Assembly: GCA_030066455.1 (NCBI GenBank)
Contig: JASJBQ010000073.1
Coordinates: 1 to 12,715, forward strand
Direction of reading: 5' to 3'
From: Desulfobacterales bacterium
Lineage (GTDB): Bacteria > Desulfobacterota > Desulfobacteria > Desulfobacterales > UBA5852
DNA length: 12,715 bases
Shown: positions 7,547 through 12,715 of the stretch, piece after piece
How positions within the stretch are numbered: the first letter of the stretch is position 1
How the letters are laid out: every line of letters begins with the position of its first letter
Translations under genes and position numbers: made by a program
Notes under the pieces: generated by a model
Told to the model about the DNA's origin: nothing
Database searches by the model: none
The model's input: the letters and a program-made list of their open reading frames with translations, nothing else

Positions 7547-7564
7547 CTGTCAAAGCGTTGACAG
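7547..7564. promoter_or_regulatory. Palindrome CTGTCAA-N4-TTGACAG upstream of fliL (putative activator site)
   Basis: This is a perfect inverted repeat CTGTCAA-AGCG-TTGACAG with the same half-sites and spacer length as the element at 1985-2002. An extra TTGAC at 7540-7544 forms a second, overlapping inverted pair with GTCAA at 7549-7553, again separated by 4 bp. The centre is about 171 bp upstream of the predicted sigma-54 start. No T-run follows on either strand, so it is separate from the nearby terminator at 7582-7638. Probable binding site of an enhancer-binding protein, by inference. Confidence 0.72.
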
Positions 7565-7581
7565 CGCCAGGCACGCAACCG

Positions 7582-7638
7582 AAAAAAAAATTACGGGCGG
7601 GTGTGGGCCATACATGATGATGGCCTGGCACCCGCCCG
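7582..7638 (-). terminator. Rho-independent terminator downstream of flgE
   Basis: On the minus strand a GC-rich stem CGGGCGGGTG (7638-7629) pairs perfectly with CACCCGCCCG (7603-7594). The stem can be extended inside by GGCCAT/ATGGCC after a short internal mismatch. It is followed, after TAA, by nine consecutive T (A-run 7582-7590 on the plus strand). It begins 35 bp after the flgE stop and is the only clear intrinsic terminator in the window. It closes the fliK-flgD-flgE unit and isolates it from the fliL promoter. Confidence 0.92.
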
Positions 7639-7672
7639 CAGCGAACGAACACGTGATTGGATTCGGATGAGA

Positions 7673-8902
7673 CTAACGTTTGATGTTGATCAGTTCGTTG
7701 AGGATTTCATCGCTGGTGGTGATCACGCGCGAATTGGCCTGAAAGGCGCGCTGGGTGGTGATCATTTTTACGAATTCCTGCCCCAAATCGACGTTCGACA
7801 TTTCCACGGCGCTGGGGCTGATGCTGCCCAGTCGCCCGCTGCCGGGAATGCCCGGCATGGCATTACCCGACTGCAGCGAGGCCCCATAGAGATTGCCGCC
7901 CATTTTGGTCAGTCCGTAATAAGATGGAAAATCCGCCAAGGCCACCTGAAACAGCGGGACCAGCTGACCGTTGGAGTACGAGCCGGTCACGATCCCGGCC
8001 TCGTCCACCGAAATCGCGCGCAACGCGCCGGCCGGAAACCCGTTCTGGGTCTGGAAAGTGGTCGTGGACTGGGAGGCATACTGGGTTAAATCGCCGTTCG
8101 TCGCGCTGGTGGCGGCGTCGTACAGGTCCCAGGTAAGGGTCGGCATGGTGGCGCCGTTGGTCAGGGTCAAGTCGATCGTGGGGTCGGTGGTGCCGTTCAA
8201 CATGCCGGTGGTGGCATCGAAGGTGATCGCGGTCGGACCGGCCGGCGTCACCGCCGAGGCCAGGGTGGAGGTCGCCTGCCAGGTCCAGGCATTGTTGCCG
8301 GTCTTGGCGAAGTCCAGGGTCAGCGGCACATCGTTGCCCAGCGAATCGTAGACCGTAATCGTGGTGGAATAGGTGTCGCCCACCAAAGCGCCCGAGTCGA
8401 GGTTGACGTCGACGGTGAATTCGGTGGTGGCCTGCGGCGGCGTGGTGCTCTCGGTCGGGATCTGGATGGCGTCCAAAGTCCCCAGGTTGAGCGACCCGTT
8501 GGTGTTCTGGGAGAGCACTTGATACCCCTGGAGTTGCAGGTCGTCAGGATTGACCAGTCGCCCGTCGCGATCAAAGGTGAACTCGCCGGCCCGGGTGAAA
8601 AAATTGGAGCCGGAATCATCGGTGACCATGAAGAATCCGCGGCCGTTGATGGCCATGTCCATGGGGCCGCTCGTGTTCTCCAGCGAACCCTGGCTCCAGA
8701 TCGGGGTCGTCCCCCAGAATTCGACGCCCCGGCCGATATCGTTGCCGCCCCCGCCGATGGCCTGGCTGAGAACGTTGGCAAACGAAGCCCGGTTGGATTT
8801 GAATGCGGTGGTATTGACATTGGCGATGTTGTCGCCGATCACGGTCATGGCCGTGGAGTTGGCGTTCAGCCCAGAAATGCCTGCGAACAATGATCCGATC
8901 AT
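7673..8902 (-). CDS. flgE: Flagellar hook protein FlgE
   Basis: FlgE polymerises into the hook, the universal joint between rod and filament. It is secreted without a cleaved signal by the flagellar type III system. The product has 409 residues, close to the 402 of E. coli. The N-terminal rod-domain signature is clear (MIGSLFAGISGLNANS; IGDNIANVNTTAFK at 22-35). A FlgE/F/G-type region follows (INGRGFFMVTDDSG, TRAGEFTFDRDGRLVNPDDLQLQGYQV), then a Thr/Asp-rich variable central domain. The C-terminus is the conserved basal-body domain (SAVEMSNVDLGQEFVKMITTQRAFQANSRVITTSDEIL). That central domain and the position after flgD favour FlgE over FlgF or FlgG. The start has an excellent ribosome binding site (8908-8913). 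A strong intrinsic terminator follows. Confidence 0.97.
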   Translation of the reverse strand: MIGSLFAGISGLNANSTAMTVIGDNIANVNTTAFKSNRASFANVLSQAIGGGGNDIGRGVEFWGTTPIWSQGSLENTSGPMDMAINGRGFFMVTDDSGSNFFTRAGEFTFDRDGRLVNPDDLQLQGYQVLSQNTNGSLNLGTLDAIQIPTESTTPPQATTEFTVDVNLDSGALVGDTYSTTITVYDSLGNDVPLTLDFAKTGNNAWTWQATSTLASAVTPAGPTAITFDATTGMLNGTTDPTIDLTLTNGATMPTLTWDLYDAATSATNGDLTQYASQSTTTFQTQNGFPAGALRAISVDEAGIVTGSYSNGQLVPLFQVALADFPSYYGLTKMGGNLYGASLQSGNAMPGIPGSGRLGSISPSAVEMSNVDLGQEFVKMITTQRAFQANSRVITTSDEILNELINIKR

Positions 8903-8907
8903 CGTTT

Positions 8908-8913
8908 CCTCCT
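8908..8913 (-). promoter_or_regulatory. Strong ribosome binding site of flgE
   Basis: The minus strand reads AGGAGG followed by a 5-nt spacer (AAACG) and the flgE ATG at 8902. It is the best Shine-Dalgarno match in the window, fitting the high copy number needed for the hook subunit. The 64-bp flgD-flgE gap shows no sigma-54 element or terminator, so flgE is probably co-transcribed with flgD. Confidence 0.85.
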
Positions 8914-8966
8914 AATCGCTTGGTATGGCTCGTCGGTAAATCATCTCGTGTGTTGTTGGCTAATAG

Positions 8967-9650
8967 CTATTCTTCCGGATTGGCGCTCGCGGGGCGGATG
9001 ACTTCGATGACGTCGCTCATCGCCACCTCGCGCTGACCGAGTTTAAGCACGGCCTGGCCGTCGGTGAAGGCGACACCATCCACCCGCCCGCTGCTCAGGG
9101 GACGGACGCCGATCTCCTCGCCGCCGGCGCTGACGGCCATGGTTTCGAACCGGTAATGGCCCGCGGGCATCGTATTGCCGTCACTGTCCTTTCCGTCCCA
9201 GGCGGCGGTCTGCCGGCCCGCTGATTTGCTTCCGCTGTCAAAAGAGGTCACAAACCCGCCGGTGGCATCATAGACACTCAAAAAAACATTTTGGGCCGGG
9301 GCCTCCAACTCGAACGCCAGTGAGGTTTCCGCCTCGCCCTCATGGACGAATGCATTCCCGGCCGACAGGACGGTATGACCGAGATACCCGACGGCCTGTG
9401 AACTGGCGAAAGCGGCCTGCGACTGCGCCATTTCTTCGAGTTGTCCGCTCATGTTGCTCAGCTGTTCAAGGGAACTGAACTGGGCCAGCTGGGCCGTGAA
9501 ATCCGTGCTGTCCATGGGGTTCAAGGGATCCTGATGCTGAAGCTGGGTCACCAGGAGGTTCAGGAAGTCATCCCGGCCGAGTTCGCCGGGTTTGGCGATG
9601 TCCGTTTGATTGCCGGCCGGAATGGTGGACGCGACACCTGCGATGGTCAT
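8967..9650 (-). CDS. flgD: Hook assembly scaffold (hook cap) protein FlgD
   Basis: FlgD caps the growing hook and guides insertion of FlgE subunits; it is exported through the flagellar type III system. The product has 227 residues. The conserved N-terminal FlgD domain is clear (LGRDDFLNLLVTQLQHQDPLNPMD at 24-47, FTAQLAQFSSLEQL at 51-64). A Tudor/Ig-like C-terminal part follows, with FLSVYDATGGFVTSFDSGSKSAGRQTAAWDGKDSDGNTMPAGHYRFE, typical of the FlgD Ig-like FLG domain. The start at 9650 has GGAG about 10 nt upstream and lies 57 bp after the fliK stop. It sits between fliK and flgE as in many flagellar clusters. Confidence 0.97.
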   Translation of the reverse strand: MTIAGVASTIPAGNQTDIAKPGELGRDDFLNLLVTQLQHQDPLNPMDSTDFTAQLAQFSSLEQLSNMSGQLEEMAQSQAAFASSQAVGYLGHTVLSAGNAFVHEGEAETSLAFELEAPAQNVFLSVYDATGGFVTSFDSGSKSAGRQTAAWDGKDSDGNTMPAGHYRFETMAVSAGGEEIGVRPLSSGRVDGVAFTDGQAVLKLGQREVAMSDVIEVIRPASANPEE

Positions 9651-9707
9651 GGTTGAGGTTCTCCGAAGGCTTTATTAGTTGGTTTCATCCGCCGATCACC
9701 TGCATCG

Positions 9708-11198
9708 TCAGGCGAAATAGTCGATCCCGGATGTTCGATCGACGGAAGCGCGCCGGGTTTCTTGCCCCCTGCCATCCTTTGCGCGTTCGTCTTCCTCCAC
9801 CGGTCGGCCGTTGGTATGACCGCCCTGACGGTTTCCCCGGGCCCGCCGCTCTTCGCGACGGAAATGCTGTTTTTCATCTTCCAGGCTCACGTCGAACTCT
9901 TCGACGTCGAGACCCTGTTGCTGCAGTTCCGCCTTCAACTGCGGTAAATTGGACTCCAGCAGATCACGGGCCATCGAAAACTCGGTCATGATTTTAATGC
10001 TGACCATGTTGTTTTCCGTCGAAATCTGTACCCGCAGACTGCCTAAATTCTCCGGTTTGAGCGCCATTCGGGCCTCGGACTGGCTGCCCCTGACGGTGAC
10101 GGCGATGCGCTCGACAATCGATGCTAAATTGTTCTCCCGAAAGCCCTCGGGCGACGGGGGCGGTGCTTTTTCCGCCCCAGGCGCCTGGGTGGCCTTGTCG
10201 AATAAATGACCGTTTCCGCGCTCGATGGCGCCCAGCCCATCCGTCCGCTGTTCAACTTTCGACTGGGCGGCCGGCATCATGCGCTGGGCAGCTGCCGGCA
10301 TGGCATTGGATATCGATCGGGAACTGCTGCCTTCGACGCCTTCCGTTTCCGCGCGCGGCATGTCGGCTTTGATGCGCCCTTCCGTTTCGCTGGTTTTCGG
10401 CGGATCGCTGGCAGCCGTCTGGACCCGGGACGCGGTCGGCGGGCGTGTTCCTTCCCGCACGCTTTCGGCTGCGGCTTTGGCGGGATTGACGGCCTTGTCC
10501 GTAAGGACGCTGTCGCCGGTGGCTGGTTTGCGCGACGTCCAATCATCGGGAAGCGGATCCATCTCCACGGCGGCCATCCTTCCCTGGACGGACGAGGCTC
10601 TCGGTTCCGAGGCCGCGCCCTGGGGGGCAACCGGCTTTCCCATTGTTGGCGATGGCGCCTGTTTTCCTTGCGGATCGAAACGCACGCCATCACTGTCAGG
10701 GGCGGCGACCGTTGCCGACGCTGAAGACGGCCAGGTTTTGGGCTCCGGCCCGGTAGCCGGCCGTGAAGGCTTCCCGTTTTGAAGCCCGCTCTGGTGGGGA
10801 AGCGCCGCGTTGACGACCTTTTCACTTGGCGGGGCCGTGGTTGCGTTTTCTACCGTCGGTTCCACATGCCCGACTAAACGCGTTCCCGTGCCAAGACGCG
10901 GGCGATCATCCTCCGCGACAAAAGGACCGGTGTTCTCGGATGACGTTTCAGCAACGGATGCGTCATCCTTGCCGAGGTCAGGGTTATCGCCGCCTTCCGT
11001 TTGAGGCCTCTCTTCGGTGGGTGATGCGTTTGGATTCCCGTCGGAGCGCTCCCGTGCGTTGACCTCGCGAAGGGCCGACTTGAAATCGGCGGGCTCGCTG
11101 TTTGATGAGCGACCCCTCGGACTTTCGCCAAGGCCGGCGGGTTTCGATCCGGCAGCGGGCAATTCAGGTGAAAGCGGCATGTTCGAAACGGCGTTCAA
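9708..11198 (-). CDS. fliK: Flagellar hook-length control protein FliK, TTG start
   Basis: FliK is a secreted molecular ruler that measures the hook and triggers the FlhB substrate switch. The long, low-complexity N-terminal part is rich in Pro, Ser, Ala, Glu and Lys and has no family match I can name. The C-terminal Flg_hook domain (about residues 360-440) is clear, with the hallmark LKPENLGSLRVQI near residue 380, then SMARDLLESNLPQLKAELQQQGLDVEEFDVSL and a basic tail. I place the start at the TTG at 11198 because AAAGGAAG lies 6 nt upstream, giving 496 residues. The longest frame (ATG at 11297) would include the sigma-54 promoter at 11277-11292 and is not credible. The ATG at 11180 is the alternative (490 residues) but has no good ribosome binding site. 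First gene of the fliK-flgD-flgE unit. Confidence 0.93.
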   Translation of the reverse strand: MNAVSNMPLSPELPAAGSKPAGLGESPRGRSSNSEPADFKSALREVNARERSDGNPNASPTEERPQTEGGDNPDLGKDDASVAETSSENTGPFVAEDDRPRLGTGTRLVGHVEPTVENATTAPPSEKVVNAALPHQSGLQNGKPSRPATGPEPKTWPSSASATVAAPDSDGVRFDPQGKQAPSPTMGKPVAPQGAASEPRASSVQGRMAAVEMDPLPDDWTSRKPATGDSVLTDKAVNPAKAAAESVREGTRPPTASRVQTAASDPPKTSETEGRIKADMPRAETEGVEGSSSRSISNAMPAAAQRMMPAAQSKVEQRTDGLGAIERGNGHLFDKATQAPGAEKAPPPSPEGFRENNLASIVERIAVTVRGSQSEARMALKPENLGSLRVQISTENNMVSIKIMTEFSMARDLLESNLPQLKAELQQQGLDVEEFDVSLEDEKQHFRREERRARGNRQGGHTNGRPVEEDERAKDGRGQETRRASVDRTSGIDYFA

Positions 11199-11204
11199 TC
11201 TATA

Positions 11205-11212
11205 CTTCCTTT
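11205..11212 (-). promoter_or_regulatory. Ribosome binding site deciding the TTG start of fliK
   Basis: The minus strand reads AAAGGAAG followed by TATAGA (6 nt) and TTG at 11198-11196. Neither in-frame ATG has comparable support: 11297 lies upstream of the predicted transcript start, and 11180 has no purine-rich element at a normal distance. Confidence 0.7.
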
Positions 11213-11276
11213 CACATCCATGTATTTCCAGTTCGTGCCGGGGCACAGAAAAATGAAACTGATGGAGAAGTAATTT

Positions 11277-11292
11277 AGCATAAAGCGTGCCA
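11277..11292 (-). promoter_or_regulatory. Sigma-54 (-24/-12) promoter for fliK-flgD-flgE, near-consensus
   Basis: The minus strand reads TGGCAC-GCTTT-ATGCT, one mismatch from TGGCAC-N5-TTGCW, and it has the favoured G after TGGCAC. The GG-N10-GC spacing is exact. The predicted start is near 11266, giving a leader of about 68 nt to the fliK TTG at 11198. It lies in the gap between fliJ and fliK, so the hook genes can be transcribed apart from fliI-fliJ. Confidence 0.85.
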
Positions 11293-11416
11293 TACACGCG
11301 GACATGTCGGCGCTTTCGCCGCGGGCCTCAAAAGGCTCATGGGTCAATGCTTGTGATCGAACATGGTTGCTGCGCGAACCTACCCGGGCCGACGATTCCG
11401 CCGGGCCGCGCGGCAG

Positions 11417-11438
11417 ATTCTGCCGAACGCGGCAGAAT
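11417..11438. repeat. Perfect 9-4-9 inverted repeat upstream of fliK (putative regulatory site)
   Basis: ATTCTGCCG-AACG-CGGCAGAAT is a perfect inverted repeat. A neighbouring CGGCAGA at 11411-11417 also pairs with TCTGCCG at 11419-11425, so three CGGCAG/CTGCCG half-sites are clustered. Its centre is about 161 bp upstream of the predicted sigma-54 start for fliK, close to where the other two promoters have CTGTCAA palindromes. On the minus strand, downstream of fliJ, no T-run follows, so it is unlikely to be a terminator in the direction of transcription. It could be an activator site of a different or diverged type, or merely a hairpin after fliJ. Confidence 0.55.
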
Positions 11439-11481
11439 TTTCCGTCTTGGGGAGGCCGCGTCCCTACGATGGTTTGACAAC

Positions 11482-11940
11482 TCAAGCATGGCCCGATGGA
11501 TCCGAATTCCCCTGAAACCGATGGAGGGCCGCATCGTTGAGGACTTTTTGTTCCTGCACGTGGTCACGGCGGGCCTCCTTTTCCAGATACCGTTCTTTGA
11601 GCTTCTCGATGGCCTTGCGGTCCTTTAGGGCCTCCATAAGCCGCGACCGTTTGTCTTCCCGATCCGCCGCAAGTTCCTCCACCACCACCTTTTGCGCCTT
11701 GATTTCGCTGTCGAGACGTCCCAGAAAACGATGATAGCGCAGCAGATCGTCGGCCGTGGCATCGGCGAGTATTTTGTTTTTAAGCTCGCCTGCATATTGG
11801 GACCGGTTTTGCCGCAGGCCATCCAGACCGCGGCGGGCCTCATTCCAGCGACGGCTCGATTCGGCAAAAAGGCTTTGCGCCCGGTCCTCGAGATAACGTC
11901 GGTGGTTTAACACCGATTCGAGTTTAAAGCGTTTGCCCAT
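11482..11940 (-). CDS. fliJ: Flagellar export protein FliJ
   Basis: FliJ is a small coiled-coil protein that inserts into the FliI hexamer, contacts FlhA and helps couple energy to export. The product has 152 residues, near the usual 147. It is almost entirely charged and helical with heptad-like spacing (KRFKLESVLNHRRYLEDRAQSLFAESSRRW, then EIKAQKVVVEELAADREDKRSRLMEALKDRKAIEKLKERYLEKEARRDHVQEQKVLNDAA). Sequence identity is low across FliJ proteins. The characteristic start (F-x-L-x-x-V-L-x-x-R) and the position 6 bp after fliI make the call secure. GAGG lies close before the ATG. Confidence 0.94.
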   Translation of the reverse strand: MGKRFKLESVLNHRRYLEDRAQSLFAESSRRWNEARRGLDGLRQNRSQYAGELKNKILADATADDLLRYHRFLGRLDSEIKAQKVVVEELAADREDKRSRLMEALKDRKAIEKLKERYLEKEARRDHVQEQKVLNDAALHRFQGNSDPSGHA

Positions 11941-11946
11941 GCCTCT

Positions 11947-12715
11947 TTAGGTTCCCAGCATTGTCCGCAACTGGTTGAAGCTGTCATTCAGGTTCAGTGT
12001 CGCGTCAATTTCCTGGCAAAGATAATCGTTGATCGGTTTGATCATCTTGATGGCGTAGTCGATTTCAGAATTGCTGCCTTCGGCGTAGGCGCCGATATTG
12101 ATGAGGTCCTCGGCGCGGGCGTAGGTGGCCAAAACGTTCTTAAGCTTGCGGGCCAGCTCGATCTGCTCCGGGTCGGCGATGTCCTCCATGACGCGGCTGA
12201 TGCTGCGGGAAACGTCGATGGCGGGGTAATGCCCCTGCATGGCCAGCTCACGGGTCAGAACGATATGGCCGTCCAGTATGGATCGGATGGCGTCGGCAAT
12301 TGGCTCGTTGGTGTCGTCACCTTCGACCAGTACCGTATAGAGCCCGGTGATCGAACCGCGTGTGGCCGAGGTACCGGCCCGTTCCAGCAGTTTGGGCAGA
12401 AGCGTGAATACCGAGGGCGTGTAGCCCTTGGTCGTCGGCGGCTCACCCAACGCCAGGCCGATTTCCCGCTGCGCCATGGCAAAGCGTGTCACCGAGTCCA
12501 TCATCAAATTGACGCGCAGGCCCTGGTCGCGAAAGTATTCGGCAATGGCCGTTGCGACGAAGGCGCCGCGCATCCGGATGAGTGGCAGGTGGTCTGATGT
12601 CGCCACAACGATGACCGAACGGGCCAGGCCATCGGGGCCCAGCTGCTTGTCGATGAACTCGTTGAGTTCGCGTCCGCGTTCGCCGATCAGGGCGATAACG
12701 TTGACGTCGGCGGTG
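11947..12715 (-). CDS. fliI: Flagellar export ATPase FliI, 3' part (N-terminus cut by window edge)
   Basis: FliI is the hexameric ATPase of the flagellar export apparatus and is related to the F1 beta subunit. The frame is open to the right edge and gives the C-terminal 255 residues of a protein usually about 440 long. The visible part starts in the ATPase core after the P-loop (DVNVIALIGERGRELNEFI). It continues with the Walker B region and following family signature (LRVNLMMDSVTRFAMAQREIGLALGEPPTTKGYTPSVF), TSATRGSITGLYTVLVEGDDTNEPIADAIRSILDGHIVL and ISRVMEDI. The C-terminal domain ends at LRTMLGT. The Walker A motif lies outside the window. Linkage to fliJ and the GERGRE and GDD-N-EP patterns favour flagellar FliI over a virulence type III ATPase. 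Confidence 0.97.
   Translation of the reverse strand, partial: TADVNVIALIGERGRELNEFIDKQLGPDGLARSVIVVATSDHLPLIRMRGAFVATAIAEYFRDQGLRVNLMMDSVTRFAMAQREIGLALGEPPTTKGYTPSVFTLLPKLLERAGTSATRGSITGLYTVLVEGDDTNEPIADAIRSILDGHIVLTRELAMQGHYPAIDVSRSISRVMEDIADPEQIELARKLKNVLATYARAEDLINIGAYAEGSNSEIDYAIKMIKPINDYLCQEIDATLNLNDSFNQLRTMLGT

Noticed and set aside
9235..9252. CTGTCAA followed by an imperfect partner within flgD
   Set aside because: The second half (GGTCACA) matches poorly and the site lies in coding sequence with no promoter nearby.
11417..11441. Inverted repeat plus TTTT as an intrinsic terminator
   Set aside because: The T-run follows only on the plus strand, where no gene is transcribed. On the minus strand, downstream of fliJ, there is no T-run.
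1..12715. Mobile elements, CRISPR arrays, tRNA or rRNA genes, or an unusual accessory system
   Set aside because: I saw no transposase, integrase, direct-repeat array or structural RNA signature. The region is a contiguous, conventional flagellar cluster.

Overview
The window is part of a flagellar biogenesis cluster from a GC-rich Gram-negative bacterium. Every gene I can support lies on the minus strand. In transcription order (high to low coordinates) they are fliI (3' part), fliJ, fliK, flgD, flgE, fliL, fliM, fliN, fliO, fliP, fliQ, fliR, flhB and flhA (5' part). The gene order, the protein sequences and the sigma-54 type promoters suggest a deltaproteobacterium (Desulfobacterota, perhaps a Desulfobacterales-like sulfate reducer). 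That placement is inference from overall character, not from a marker gene.

Layout. The fragment of fliI (export ATPase) and fliJ (its coiled-coil partner) enter at the right edge. A 283-bp gap (11199-11481) holds a near-consensus sigma-54 promoter and a perfect 9-4-9 inverted repeat. It is followed by fliK-flgD-flgE, the hook-length, hook-cap and hook genes, which end in an intrinsic terminator (about 7582-7638). A second gap (7289-7672) holds that terminator, the 18-bp palindrome CTGTCAA-N4-TTGACAG and a perfect-consensus sigma-54 promoter. Then comes the compact block fliL-M-N-O-P-Q-R-flhB, coding for the stator-associated protein, the C-ring switch and the export gate. fliM/N, fliN/O and fliO/P each share a 4-nt ATGA overlap. 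A third gap (1755-2077) holds the same palindrome and a GG-N10-GC sigma-54-like element ahead of flhA, which runs off the left edge.

How it works together. FlhA, FlhB, FliP, FliQ and FliR form the flagellar type III export gate, helped by FliO. FliI and FliJ energise and feed it. FliM and FliN form the switch under it. FlgD, FlgE and FliK are exported substrates that build and measure the hook, and FliK triggers the FlhB specificity switch at its NPTH site (residues 269-272, present).

The genes are conventional and I see no new enzymatic or defence system. The part worth attention is the regulatory layout. Three sigma-54-like promoters each have a perfect inverted repeat about 160-190 bp upstream of the predicted transcription start. 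Two of the repeats share identical half-sites and the third is different. The three distances differ by about 10-bp steps, as expected for helical phasing of an enhancer-binding activator such as an FlrC/FleR/FlgR-type protein.
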